From contig NW_006921539.1 in NCBI RefSeq assembly GCF_000340215.1, positions 2,242,507 to 2,306,506 of the forward strand: a stretch of DNA of 64,000 nucleotides. Reading direction: 5' to 3'. Shown here piece after piece: positions 48,441 to 62,076 of this stretch. Under the pieces are notes generated by a model that saw only the letters and a list, made by a program, of their open reading frames with translations, ran no database searches and was not told where the DNA came from. This DNA is from Pseudocercospora fijiensis CIRAD86 (lineage: Eukaryota; Ascomycota; Dothideomycetes; Mycosphaerellales; Mycosphaerellaceae). Every line of letters starts with the position of its first letter. Position 1 is the stretch's first letter. A program made the translations under genes and the position numbers.

Positions 48441-48565
48441 ATAGTTAAAAGCGTATAGTATTCGATAGAGTCTATAGAGGAGGGAGAGGAAGTTTAGGAA
48501 GTTAGAATAGCGCTAAGCGCTAAGCCCTACCTAAGGTACTAAGACCCTAGCCTTACTTCGTAGAT
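48440..48565 (-). repeat. Diverged G1-type LTR fragment
   Basis: GTATTCGATAGAG...GGAGAGG...CGCTAAGCGCTAAGCCCTAC...AAGACCCTAG follows the order of the G1 LTR at 5,835-5,935, but is more diverged. Confidence 0.6.
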
Positions 48566-48594
48566 TATATACCTTTTATATATCCTCTAATAGT

Positions 48595-48667
48595 ATTATT
48601 TATTTGTCTTTTATTTATCTTTTATTTGTCTTTTATTCTCTTTCTATAATAGCTCTATACTATATAT
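48595..48667. repeat. Repeat shared with the left side of the glucoamylase island
   Basis: TTTTATTTGTC-type units followed by TATAATAGCTCTATACTATATAT, as at 44,301-44,438, in the same orientation. It lies directly before the L2-type LTR. Confidence 0.7.
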
Positions 48668-49305
48668 TATTAGCTAGTAACCGGCCCTATACCTATAGGC
48701 TAGGCATTAAGCCTATAAAAGAGGCCTCCTTCTATAGTATAGACAGATTATTAACCTCGTATAGTATACTATTTACATTACACTTCTATAGTGCCTATAT
48801 TATAGGGCTCTAGTTACTAGCCTAAGCTATATATTTATTATCCTATCTTACTAAATATAGCTGCCTATATTATTATAGGTTATATTACCCTCGGTAACCT
48901 ATATTAGAGCCGAAGGTAGGGCTATCTCTTTATATCTAATAGGTATAGGTATATTAAAGGTAGTCTTAGGGTACGAATAGCTATAACCGAAGCGAGGGCA
49001 CGATAAGAGCCTACGATATAGACGATATAGAAGTATCCTAAGGGGCTATTACGATAAGCAAAGAACCTCTTAATAAGGGTATCTCTTTAACCCCGAAAAG
49101 CTACAAACCCTTAGGACTGTTATAGCTTAGAAGTTAGGGCCTATTCTACGACTATAGCTAGTTTCTAAGGACTCGGCTCCAGGTCGAAGACCTATTTAGT
49201 ACCGCTTACTCGAGATAAGCTACCGCCTACCGGCCCGGTTGCAAGATAGTAACGCGGACTAGTAGCCTAAAGAGGAGATAGATTAATTACCTATTAACCT
49301 TACCG
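48668..49305 (+). repeat. Inverted L2-type LTR and leader fragment
   Basis: Starts TATTAGCTAGTAACCGG with a TATAAAAGAGGCC box at 48,714, matching the complement of the L2 LTR; the terminal 45 bp or so of the LTR are absent. It continues into the L2 leader (48,899-49,305 against 24,743-24,375). The transcription sense here is plus. Confidence 0.85.
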
Positions 49306-49364
49306 GGTCCCGCTAAGCCTATCGTTAGATAGTAACTTCTAGATAGTAGGTTATTAGGGCTAAA

Positions 49365-50149
49365 GAGGCTATATATAATTAGTATATAACTAGGCCGAGT
49401 AAAGCTAGGGTCTTAATGCCTTAGGTAGGGCTTAGCGCTTAGTATTAGGCTAACTTGCCTACCCTCCTCCCTCTCCTCCTAGATCCTTATCGAATACTAC
49501 TTATACTAACTACTACCCTATCTAGTATCTACCTACTAATATAACCCCTATTATATAGTATTCGATCTACCCTTTAAAGCTAGTAGCTAGATAGTCCTTA
49601 TTTTAAGCCTTTAGCGGTATAGCTACGAAAATTACTAATCTAACTATATTGCGCCCGAGAACGGGACCTATACGTACTATTCTACTAGGAGAACCGTACT
49701 AATTATTAAGCAAGGCCTTCTATACGGCCTATTATACTAAGTCGATTACACTAGACCTATACCTACTAATTCCGCTATATCTGTACTATAAGGGGCCTAT
49801 AATATATTATTAGTACTACCTCTTATAATAGCCGGCTTATTACGAAGCACTAATAATAGCAATAACAACCGCGGCGCCTCTAGTAGCGCTAGCAACGATA
49901 ACGCTAGCGGTATAGAGCCTACTAAAGGACCTACTAAAGAGCCTATAGTCGAGGGAGATAATCTATCGTTGCCTATTAACGATATTCTTAATAATATTGT
50001 TAATCGTGGATAAAACCGACTAGCTTTTAGCCCCTAGCTAGTAGAGAGGCTTTAAGAAGCTATTTAGAATAGGCTCGCTACTCTACGTTAAGAATAGTAG
50101 CTAAACAGAAAACTCGAAGAGCGCCCAGACCCCTGCTAAACGAGAAAAA
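49365..50149 (+). mobile_element. G1-type LTR and gag start, ends at the assembly gap
   Basis: LTR/leader (from GGCTAAAGAGG) and the gag N-terminus, parallel to 51,205-51,970 and to 6,738-5,984 inverted. Gag is readable up to about 50,100; the last 50 bp before the gap have a different, non-RIP-like composition (CGCCCAGACCCCTGC), possibly gap-edge sequence. Confidence 0.7.
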
Positions 50150-50355
50150 NNNNNNNNNNNNNNNNNNNNNNNNNNNNNNNNNNNNNNNNNNNNNNNNNNN
50201 NNNNNNNNNNNNNNNNNNNNNNNNNNNNNNNNNNNNNNNNNNNNNNNNNNNNNNNNNNNNNNNNNNNNNNNNNNNNNNNNNNNNNNNNNNNNNNNNNNNN
50301 NNNNNNNNNNNNNNNNNNNNNNNNNNNNNNNNNNNNNNNNNNNNNNNNNNNNNNN
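50150..50355. other. Assembly gap (206 N)
   Basis: Run of N. Its true length is unknown. Confidence 0.99.
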
Positions 50356-50778
<423 letters not shown>

Positions 50779-51204
50779 GCGTCGCGCTACGAGCTAGCGA
50801 TACGTTAGAAGCCGATATAGTCGTATCGATAATATTATTATTAGTTATAGTTAAAGAAGGAAACTAGAAGTAAGGTAAAGTTAGCGCTAAGACGGCTAGC
50901 GCCGCTATTATTAACATTACTTGCTATTATTACTATACCTATAGGAACAACCTTACCTATACTACGAGCCTAAAGCCGGAGCCTACTATACTAACTAAGT
51001 TAAAAGAACGACTATATTAAGAGTTTAATTAAAACTTTAAGACTAGGCTAAGGTTATAGAGAGCCGCTTAAAAGATTAGATAGTTAATAGGCTAACTAAG
51101 GGCAAAAATATAGAGCTAAGCTAGCTAGGGTCGATCTTATAGATAATAAGTTACTCCTCGATCTTTCCGACCCTTTAAGTAAAGCGAACCTTAACTACTA
51201 CTAT
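50779..51204. other. RIPped DNA, no feature recognised
   Basis: CpA-depleted sequence between the microsatellite and the next G1-type LTR. Some ATT/TTA-rich stretches at 50,830-50,860. No gene. Confidence 0.35.
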
Positions 51205-54125
51205 TAAGGCTAAAGAGGCTATACGTAATTAGTATGTAACTAGACCGAGTGAAGCTAGGGTCTTAGTGCCTTAGGTAGGGCTTAGCGCTTAGCGTTAGGC
51301 TAACTAGCCTACCTTCCTCCTTCTCCTTCTAGATCCTTATCGAATACTACTTATACCTACTACTACCCTATCTACCTGCTAATATAACCCCTTCTTATAT
51401 AGTATTCGATCTACCCTTTAAGGGCAGTAGCTAGATAGTCCTTATTTTAAGCTTTTAGCGGTATAGCTACGAAAACTATCGATTTAACTATATTACGCCC
51501 GAAGAACGGGACCTATACGTACTATTCTACTAAAACAACCGTACTAAATATTAAGCAAGGCCTTCTATATAGCCTATTATACTAAGTCAATTATACTAGG
51601 CCGATACTTACTAATTCCGCTATATCCGTACTATAAGGGGCTATAATATATTATTAGTGTTACCCCTTATTATAATAGCCGGCTTATTACGAAACAATAA
51701 CAACAATAACCGCGGCGCTACTAGTAGCGCTAGCAATAACAACACTAGTAGTACAGTGCCTACTAAAGTGCCCGCTAAAGAGCCTACTAGAGGGCCTTCT
51801 AAAGAACGTATAGTTCTAGGTAATAATCTAGAATTGCCTATTAACGATATTATTAACAACATTGTTAATCGACGATATAGCTAACTAGCCTTTAGCCCCT
51901 AACTAGTAGGGAGACTTTAAGAAGCTACCTAAAACAGGCTTACTGCCCTACGTTAAGAATAGTAGCTAAAGGATAACCTCCTCGAGCTCCGTCGCCTTTA
52001 GGAAGCCCTAACAACTACTACTAAACTAATAGCAGGACCTTCCTTACTATCCGTTTAGAAGAAGGATGCTAAGCTTAAGGACTATACTGTGTTTAACGGC
52101 TCTAGTCGCAAGTAGTATAATAATTATATACGTAATTATAAATTAAACTAGCGAAATATACCTAGGGCTCTTCTAGACGACTATTTATTAGTTGTCTACG
52201 CTATACAGTATATTAATAGCGACCTAAAACGCACCTAGGATAACTATTTTAACTCCCTCGATAATTAGACCGCTATTTAGTAGTAGACCTATAAAACCAT
52301 TATACTAGACACCCTTAGAAACCCTATACTAAGACAACAATATACTTAGGACTAGTATCTTCGAGCTAAACAAAAGACTAATCAATCGGCTCGCTTATTC
52401 GAGGCCTATTTAAAGACCCTCGAAGATAACCTTCCGGCTAAGACTAATTCTATATAGATCTCGGAAATACGCCTAAAGCTTAGATAGGAACTTATCCTTA
52501 AATTAGACCGCCGCCGTGTATTTAAACAGGCTAACCTAACACGTATTTAATTTATAGTCGCGGTAGAAACAGCTAAACGAGCTGTTTAGCTCTAGTAACG
52601 ACTAGAATCGAGGATCCGGCTAGCTAGTACTAACCGTAGCAACCGTAGTACCTACGGAGGGAACTAAGGTTCCTACTAGAACAATAATACTAACAATAGG
52701 AACAGTAATAACGACCCTAGAAGAAGCCGTAGCCGTCGGCTATATAGAGGAAGCTGCGATAGGGGCCGTAGAAGGGGCTCGTATCCCTATAGTACTAACC
52801 GCTCGGCTAACGATAGTAGTAACAATAGCTACGGCAATCTTCTAACCGGATTGATGTGCTTTAACTATAATAGTACTAGCTATCTACTAGGCTAATACGA
52901 TAAGCCTAAGGATTAGACCCGTATTAACCGCGCTTCCGCTAAATATAGGAGATACCTCTTAGCGGCTAACGCTACCCCTATAGGCTAACCTTCGAAAAAA
53001 GAATAAGCGCCGCACTAACTATTAGCCTCGTGCGGCGTAAGACTATCGACATTATACTAGCTATTATACGCACCTGTCTTATATAGGACACGTATAGAAC
53101 TAACTATAAGACTAAGGTTATACTAGATCTAGGAAATTTAGTTAGTGCCCTTATTAACTATCGCCTAGCTAAGTAATTAGACCTTCGATAACTAAAGACG
53201 ACTAATATACCAACCCTTGCTTAGTTTAATAACGCTCGGCACTTAACCTATAGAGCTTACTATATTCCTATAGTTCTAAGGGACGACCTCGGTAACGAGC
53301 GCTTGCTAGATTTTACTACCTATATAGTAGATATAGACAACCTTCTATCTAATATTATTATTAGTAACCCTGTCCTTAAGCAATACGCCGTAGCTATAGA
53401 CTTAGGCAGCTAATAGTAGCGATTTAGGATCGCTAGGAAAGAGGACATCGAATATATTAATATTAGCGAGTGCCCTAACGATATTAGGGTCCTGTTTATT
53501 AGCAACCTAATACTAGCCTCCGCCTTAGCTAATCCGATAGCCGATCTGCTTAGTAGTAATAACGATAAACCTATGCCCCCTAATAGTATAGACCCTAATT
53601 AGCTTGCTCGTATACTATAGCCTATTCGAGAGACCTATATTAATATATTTAAACACTACCTAGCATCGATATTGCCTATATTCAAAGAGCCGGATTATAA
53701 GATCGATATTATAGAGGGCAAAGAGGTTCCTTTTAGGCCGCTCTATAACCTTAGTAAGCGCGAGCTTTCTATACTACGTAAGTACCTAGATAAGAACCTA
53801 GCTAATAGTCGAATTTAGTATAGCAATAGCCCTACTAGTGCACTAATCCTATTTGTTCTAAAGAAGGATAGTAGCCTACGTTTATACGTTAATTACCGTA
53901 GGCTTAATGCTATTACTATTAAAGACCGTTACCTACTTCCGCTTATTAACGAGACCCTCGATCGCCTTTCTAGCGCCTATTTCTATACTATATTAGACAT
54001 TAAGGATACGTACTATCGTATCTGCATTCGCAAGGGCGATAAATAGAAAACAGCCTTCCGTACCCGTTATAGCTATTTTAAGTACTTAGTTATGCTATTT
54101 AGGCTAGCTAACGCCCCTATCCCCT
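51205..54125 (+). mobile_element. G1-type gypsy element, plus strand, truncated in RT
   Basis: LTR/leader (51,205-51,640), gag, protease and the first half of RT. The open gag start at 51,657-51,884 reads LLRNNNNNNRGATSSASNNN, then the K-V-P-A-K-E-P repeats. The knuckle near 52,855-52,905 has both first Cys and the His changed to Tyr. Protease and RT follow to TAFRTRYSYFKYLVMLF at about 54,090, after which similarity to G1 stops. Integrase and chromodomain are missing. Confidence 0.85.
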
Positions 54126-54519
54126 ACTAGAAATCGTACCTACTCGGGGTTCGTCGGTTAAATAGAGGTCGACCCCTATAGTATCTATATAGTTAGTATA
54201 TAGAAGCCGCTCTATAGGTAAATAGACAGGCCTTAATTAGACTCGGTTAAAGGTGCGTTAAGCCTCTTCGAGCGCTTAGCTATTGTCGCCGCTGTCGGCT
54301 TCTATATACGATTTAATTAACTTTATATCTCTAAACTTAATGCCGCTAAGAAGTATATAAGAATAGCGAGCTTCTAGGCCTTCGTAGAAGATAGTTATAA
54401 CGACGATAAAGGTAATAATTAGCTAGATATATCTGCTAGTTTAATAGACGACGATAAGTTAAATACTAATTAGCTAAGTAGAGGAAGAGAGCCGATATTT
54501 AAGAAGGCGGAAGAACCTA
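54126..54519. other. Unassigned RIPped segment before hAT copy 2
   Basis: No domain recognised. It ends with AGAACCTA (54,512-54,519), the expected left target duplication of hAT copy 2; its partner lies beyond the window. Confidence 0.4.
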
Positions 54520-54951
54520 TAGACCCCGCAGTAGTTCGGGTTGGTTTGGTTTGGTTTACTAAGCCGAAACTCTGGTTTAGTTTGGGTTGGTTTGCTAAGC
54601 AACCATATAAGTAGCTAGTTCGAACTATATAATTTATCGGTTTTTAAGAAGTGTACGAATGTATACGTAGCTTCAAGCAAGCCCTTTGTAAGACTCAGCA
54701 GTGTAGCCGGCAGCGTAGCCGGCATTTTTAGTCCTTAGTACTTATAGAATTTTCGAATCCTACTTAGGCTACGTAGTTATATAAAGGTACTTATATAACC
54801 TCAAATCTATAGATAATTAGCTAAGGGCACTAACTAATCAAAAGCATATACATATATATATAAGGCATTATAGTTCAGTTCGGAAACTGTACTCCTTAGG
54901 TATGAATTTTATCCTTTCGTTTACGGTTCAATTCCCTAACTGCTTAGTAGA

Positions 54952-55491
54952 ATGTCTTTATCTAGATCTAGGCAGAACTTATCGATTTCCCTAGAAGTCC
55001 TCCTCCTTAAGAAGTTTATATACTTTCCTACCGAACTATTCGACAATATTAAGTACTAGGATAGCTCCTCCCTCGGTATCGGCATAGTATATAAAAGAGC
55101 TATAAGGCAGCTCTATAGAACGTTCTACTAGTTACTCGCTATACTAAGGCCGAATGCTAGTTCGTTCCTTAGAACTCTTAGTTATTTAGGAGATATAAAG
55201 GGTAGGGTAGGTAGTGACTTCGTATTGTATAAGGAGGTAGAGGCTACTATAGAAGAGGCCTTTAACCTATAGAAGATAGTGAAAGATATAGAGGCAGCTA
55301 CAGGTCTAGGTACCTAGTTGAATTTTTAGTAGGTAGAGTATAAGGATATTTAGAGGGAGTATTAGGTAGAGTTGCGAAGGCAGGTATATAATATGCTCTA
55401 GAAAACAGGGATAGTGCCTATAACTATAACTATTAGGCTCTTCAACCTTCCTTATTTTTCCCTGTTTTCTTTTTATAAAAATCTAAACTAA
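54952..55491 (+). pseudogene. hAT cargo 180-codon frame (copy 2)
   Basis: As 25,379-25,918. The CAG at codon 8 (TAG in copy 1) shows directly that such stops were Gln. Confidence 0.55.
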
Positions 55492-55815
55492 TACAAATCA
55501 ACCGGAATGTCTATCTTCTTTTAGTTCTTTGAAAAACCTAGCAGCGTAGCTAGTAGCGTAGCCGGCAGCGTAGCCGGCAGCGTAGCCGGCCTTTTTACTC
55601 CTTAGTACTAACGGGATTTTAGGAGACTTCTATTCCGTACGGCTAATAAAGTATACTGTACTATATATATATGCTTAGAGAGTATTTAGAGCGCGGTATG
55701 CAGCGCCGTATAATAGCGGCTCATTTCGCATATAGAAAAGCTTATAGATAATACTACGAACATCCTTTCTACTAGAACATCTATCCTACCTAGTACCGTC
55801 TCGAATATAGACATT

Positions 55816-56395
55816 CTAGCCTTTTAGAATCTAATCGAGTGCTTTGAAATCCTTATCTATAATCGTTATACGCTTCGCGTAGATAGCTATAAGGTTAACC
55901 GCTAAAATAGTATTAGTATAGTCCGAAAAGAGGTAGAAGAGAAACATATATTCGAAGATACGAACTAGGTAGGCTTTTATAGCCTCTTAAAGGGCGCCTA
56001 TCGCGGAGGCTTAGAAGCGAAGGTCCGTTCTATAATCCTAGGCAATTTCGCGAACAAGTCGTTAGAAAGGAGTTTTACGGATTAGGAGCTAAGAACTCTT
56101 CTAATACTGCCGAATCTTACGGAGGGCTACGGCTAAAGAAGGATTAGTAAAAAGATAGTAAGAATGCCGGCTACGCTGCCGGCTACGCTACCGGCTACGC
56201 TACCGGCTATAAATAGGACTTACTTCCTAGGCGCTATCGACGCTTCGTACGATTACTACTAGCAGTAGAAGCGCTAGTTATCGTCTTACGTAGAGCCTTG
56301 CCCGCCGTTGTCTTACGCGGAGCCTTGCTCGCGACGCCCTTTCTAGTACCGGAGCTAGCGGTAGTAGCAGCAGCCCTCTTACGTTAATGTACTAT
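55816..56395 (-). pseudogene. Histone H3 with tail (copy 2)
   Basis: As 26,243-26,798, with both introns at the same places; intron 1 is longer by 24 bp because it holds four CCGG motifs instead of two. Same TAG end. Confidence 0.87.
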
Positions 56396-57026
56396 ACTCG
56401 TTCTACTATTTCCGGTCTTGTTGCGACCCGTAGAAGCACTAGGTCCCTTCTTACGAGGCGTCGTAACTTAGTTAAGTAGACTCGCTATTATAAAAGTCGT
56501 CGAATTAAGGAAAAAAGTGCGTTACGAAGGTATACGAAGGCGCGCGCGGAGCGAGGGTATTACGGAGGTAGTAGATATAGAGCGTAGAGGTATAGGTATC
56601 GATACGAAGGTTGAATATAGCGGTAGTATCGCGGTGTCGCTAGGCAATAGAGTAAGCTTCGCGCAAGCCTATATTATAGTAACGTTAGAGTAAGGAAAGA
56701 AGGTAGGCACGGCTAAAAAAGGCAGGCACGGCTAAAAAAGGCAGGTACGGGAGATTTTGAAATATAGCCGGTATATATAGCCGGTATAGTAATAGGCGAA
56801 AGCCTCCTTTTAATAAATAGCCGGCGTAATAATAGTATCTTACTATAGTATAGATATTCTTTAGTAATACCTTTACTAGCTATAGTAATCTTATAAGTAA
56901 CCTAGGCCTATTGCTAGTAAATATAAGAAATATTAGGTAGGCTATACTAAACAAGCTAGTTATTTAGCAGGAAAAGGCCTACTACCGTCTCTATATGCCG
57001 GCTACGAGTGCCGGCTATCGCTCTAA

Positions 57027-57762
57027 ATTCAACTCCGCCCTATCTCGGAGGCTAAGGTACCGAGCGGAAACCCTACAGCTTATATTTACTCGGTTGTCGC
57101 GGAGCGCTTATAGGTAAGGTATTAGAAAAGAGTATAAAAAGTACGAGAAGAGTATCCTAGGATATAGGTCGTAAGTGAATAAGAGTAGTACGCCTAGTTA
57201 TTTATATAGTACGTTACTCTATACGACTAAGAGCCTATATTATCTTATGCTTCGCTTATAAGACCTCGACTCTACTAGTATACTATCGATCTCTTCCTCG
57301 GTCGCTAATACGCTATCTTAATTCTTCTTCGAGTTGCCGGACTTAGTGCGTATCTATAGCTATACAATAGCGCTACGTATTATAGAGAATTTCTCGTTAA
57401 AGTTTCTCTCTCGTAGGCTTGCTATCTGCCTCGTAGTATAGAGGATCAAAGTGCTAATACTAAAGAATCTCCTTATAGTTAGGATACTAGGGCTCCTTAG
57501 GACCTTTGTGTTTTAGGTCTAAATAGAGACGTATTATAAACGTTCTATCGCCCTTTCGCTTACTACCCGCTAGGTCGCGATATACGAAGAAACTAATCTA
57601 AATATAGCTCGTCTCTGTAATAGCCGGGTAAATATAGAGCGCTAGGTTTCTACTTCGTACCTTAGATTTAGGGACGGCGCGGAGATAAAATCAGAAATAT
57701 AGCCGGCACCTATAGCCGGTAAAAGGATGCGAAAATAGGCCTCCTCCTAGGTTAATCTAACG
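57027..57762 (-). pseudogene. Unrecognised frame downstream of H3 variant (copy 2)
   Basis: As 27,430-28,165, single copy of the segment amplified in copies 3 and 4. Confidence 0.5.
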
Positions 57763-57780
57763 ACTAAATACAATTTCTAA

Positions 57781-58422
57781 CTAATCCGCTATAAACCGAC
57801 GCCGAATTTTAGCTAGAAGCTGTATATCTTTATTTTAAAGAGTAACCCGCTTCGTATAGATAGTAAGGAGGTTTAAAAGCTTAAGCTCGGTTACGAGAAA
57901 TGCCTCCGTAGCTTTCTAAAGAGCACTAATCGCCTTAGCCGTAAATCGCATACTAGACCGAAAATCTAATGTAATTTCTCGGACGAGTCGCTAGAAGGGA
58001 GTCTTAGGGATTAAAAGCTCGGTCCCTCTTTTGTTTTAGAAAAGCCGGATCTAGCGAAGGGTAATAGTACCTAGTTTAAAGCGCCGCTTCTTTATCGTCG
58101 AGTCCTGCCTTATTCCCTTTCTTTTAATAGAAAGATAACTTTTCTTCGCGATAGTCTTCGTCCGCCTACTCTTTTTAGCCTTCTCCTATCTACCTATAGC
58201 CTTCTTATTTTTCGGTACTATTTTCCGAGGAACCCCCTTCCTTCGTATATACTACGGAGAGCCTTACTCTTCCGATATCTCGTTCTCGCTACGGTCTCCC
58301 TATACTTAGCTTGCTTTACCCTTGCCCTTTAGCCTCTAAAGATATTTATCTGCGCGTTTAGGCGACGAGGGTATATCGGTAGGACCTAGAAAATTAATAA
58401 GTATATAATCGTAAGGAGACAT
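57781..58422 (-). pseudogene. Histone H3 variant with long tail (copy 2)
   Basis: As 28,184-28,825; same 642-bp length, same ATG and TAG. Core KKRRFKLGTITLR to KIRRRF. Confidence 0.85.
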
Positions 58423-58733
58423 TAATGCTTCTTGCCTTCTAGAACAAATAGTCTTCTATTAAACCGCCTTATTAGGTTATCGTTAGATTCGAATAAAGGA
58501 TAGTAGCTTAAGGAAGGGGAGGCAGCCGGCTTAAGAAGGCCCGAAGAGCCGAATCCTTAAGGTATATTTGTCTTTAAGAATATAGGGAAAGGGAAGAAGG
58601 AGAGGAAGAGCGAATAGAGAATTAGAAATAGTCCGTAGGTAAGCGGGGTCGGTTGCTATAGCAACTAGTCTATTTAGGTCCTAGGAATTCGAAATACATT
58701 TCGGATATATACCGGCTATATACGCCGGCTATA

Positions 58734-61700
58734 TTACCTTATACGTAAACGCTTCGTCTCCTTAAAGCTGCTCTAAGCCTATATACGTTTCCGCTTCTCG
58801 ACCCGGTATCGCCTTCTACCTCCGCCCTCCTCCTCTTCGTTATCGCTAATTAGGGTTTCGCTTAGACTAAATTTCGCATTCTCTTCGCGCTCCTAGGTTT
58901 CTTCGATCTTAAGGTTTTCTAATTCCTCGATCAACTCCTTTAGTATAATCTTTAGTAACCTACCTTAGCGATTCTAGTAGAGGAGATAGTATCGGAATAC
59001 TATAATAGATTCGAAGGTAGTAGGCGAGTATGTTCGATTAAAGCGGCCCTAGTAACGAGCGATACTAAAAGACCTCTTATAGCCTATACCTACGCTCGGG
59101 ATAGCGAGGACGTCCCGAGCGACCGACGCTATCGTTAGAAACTTAGGCTCTAACCGCTACTATATAGCGAGAATATCGTCTCCGAATTCGTCTAGAAGAC
59201 CGGTAAGATCTAGAGATTATTAGCCCTCTTTCCGAGCCTACGGGTTTATACTTAGTCGCGCGCCGATAGAGATCGAACTCTTCTTTATTTACTTTAGTAG
59301 TTGCTTCCTCTTCTGCCTCTACTTCCTACCTACGAAATAGGTATAATATCGGAGCCTTCTAAACCTTCTTTTTCTTTATAGGAGCTGTATTTAGACTAGT
59401 TTCTTTCCGACGCTCGTAGAACATCTTTTCTAGAATAGTCTAGTAATGCTTCGGCTATACCTCGTCCGCCTTCTATTCCGGCCTCTACTAGTATATATCC
59501 TTTTCTACCGGGTTAAGCAAGTACGCAACGCTATAGATATCCCCGAACGAGTTAAAGGTAGCACTATAATATTTATGCAACTTAGTATAGGAGGTATCTA
59601 TAGCTTTCGTTATAGCTACTTTCTAGGGAACGCTCTTCTTAGCTAGCTTAGCTACGGTTTCCTCGAGCTCGTTAAAGAGCTAGTTATAGTACGTAAAGAT
59701 AAGGTAGATCGTCGGTCCTCGGGTTCTTCTAATCGTAGTAGTAACCTTCGCGTAATACTTACTAATATCGACGAGATACTCTGCTTAGCGCTATTCGGCG
59801 GCGGTAAGGCCGAGCTACTTAATACCTTCGGAACTCTAATAGATCTCGAGAGCGGTACGTAAAGTATATCCCCTCGTAACTATATAGAAAGTCGAATCGA
59901 ACCGGGTCTTAACGTCTTAGGTAAAACGGAGTAGGCGCTAAGGAGGCCGCTTTTGCTATCGCTTATTCTATACGATATTCTAGGCATCGGTTTTAGGGCG
60001 CTCGATTAGGTTCTTTTAAATAGCCTCGAATCGGTTATATCTCTATAAGCTCGAGTTCGTATATATTGCTAGACGACGAAGCTAGAGAAAAAGAGTTAGA
60101 ACTATACTAGGTTGCCGGCTATAGGTACCGGCTACGGACAAAAGTTATACCTTATATAAAACGAGAGCGAGGCTCTCTACCTTATCCCGTCTTATTACTA
60201 TAATAAGTTTCTCGACTTTCGACTTTGCTTTATCCTTATCTAGGATCTTCTATTAGTCGTCGTTTAATAGTGCAATTTTAAGCGTCTTAAAGAGGGCTCG
60301 GATCGCGATTTAAACTATATAAGCGAGGTAGGGAAACTTCTATAGGGATATAACTAGCAACGACGTCGGCTCCGATTCAATAGGGCTAAGGCTATTAATA
60401 GGCTCTTCTTTATCGTTATTATCGTGCGTATTGTCGTACGTATCCGGAATCGTAGCGAGCTTAATATTCGGAAGATTAAGCTAGATTATAGACCTTATAA
60501 TCTCCTCTACGTACTCGATCCTATCGATATAATTAGTAATTTTAAAGACATATACGAGTGAATTGTATATACAACGCCTTATACAATGTTCGATTATTAC
60601 TAGCGTTGTCCGTAGTAATCGAGATCAGTTTCGTTATTACGCTAACCCTATCTATTACCGTATAGATAAGCTTCGCTATATCCTTACTAGTATAGGAACC
60701 TAGAATTTCAGGGAATCCGATTATAAGTTCCTAGAGTTTCTAATCCGAATTAATAAAGTATAGCATAATCGAGAGAAAGGAGGCTCTTATAGTCCGGCTT
60801 AACTAGCTATCGATAGTAATAGCTACTCGGCGAGTATTACGGAGGATCTCCCGAATATCGTCTAACGTAGCCTCTTTATTCTTTTCGAATATAATACGCT
60901 AGGTTATCGCGCCGAGAAATAGGGGAGGGTAGTTTATAAGATATAGGTATATCTTCTATATAGACTCCCTTTCGTAGAAGTCTTCCGGAAGACCGTTTAT
61001 AGCTAGCATTTCGTTTACTAGTTGCTTGAAGTCTTCGGGGGAGAAATCGGTAGCCTTTAATCCTAGAGCTTCCTTAAGCGTAGCCTATAATAATTAGCTA
61101 GATCTCTACGGTTGATTTAGGTAGCCGGAATCTATAGCCGGCAGCTATAGCCGGTAGCTGTAGCCGGCATTTTAGAAGATATACCTCTTTCTAGAACGCT
61201 ATATCTATATTAACTCTCCTCTCTCCTTAAGATTCCCGACACTATTTAGAATAGAGATAGTTCGTAGGCGATGAGTTCCTATCCCCTAGTTTCGGGTATT
61301 TTAAGATTAAACCGTAGAAGTTGTAGATAATTACTAGTTAACCTTTAAGTCGAGAAGTCGTATAACGGTGCAATGCCCCTTCTATAAAGAACTTCTAGAA
61401 TGTGTCCGTTCGCTCCTTACTCCCCTATCGCATCGAGTACTTCCGGAGTTTACACTCCTTCGAACGTAAGTATAAAGGGAACTATATCTTATAGACCTAT
61501 TGATTAAACTGCTCTATATACTCGGGTTTCTAAAGATACGCCTAGCTAGCCTTTTCGAAGATTTCCGGGTTAATACTCGATATTCTTATATCTCCGAACA
61601 ACCTTCTACTTAGACTCCGTAAAGGTAAGGACTAGGTAGTAGTACCCTATAATAAATTCCTACTACTAGGATTCGGAGAGGATAAATCTAGCCCTAATCG

Positions 61701-61922
61701 TAGTCTAGGACTCGATAGGCTCGAAGGTAAGTATACGACCTCCTCTCGACGTTGTCGCAATCTCGCTCGTATACTAGACTGTTTCGACTATCGTCTCGTT
61801 ATTACCCTTCCTAGTATAGCGCCTAGTATATATACAATATCGGTCGGTATGTTTTAAGGTTTCGTACGGTAAGGTAAGGACTTAGGAGTAGTAGATATAT
61901 ACTAGTAGCTATAGAGAAACAC
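58734..61922 (-). pseudogene. hAT transposase (copy 2)
   Basis: As 29,137-32,325, with the same three introns. The start codon reads GTG here against ATG in copy 1. The open plus-strand frame 59,446-59,646 is antisense to it. Confidence 0.9.
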
Positions 61923-62076
61923 CCTTTCTTTTATAGCATCGTATCGTTAGGAACAGCTAGGTAGTAAATAGCTAGCTACCTTTTTTTTTTGTTTCCTAGC
62001 TACCTAACTACTAGATTTTTTTTCCTAGCTACCCTAGCTAGCCTAACTACTAGAATTTCTTTCCTAGCTACCTTAA

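Noticed and set aside
59446..59646. 66-codon plus-strand frame in hAT copy 2
   Set aside because: Antisense to the conserved transposase core.
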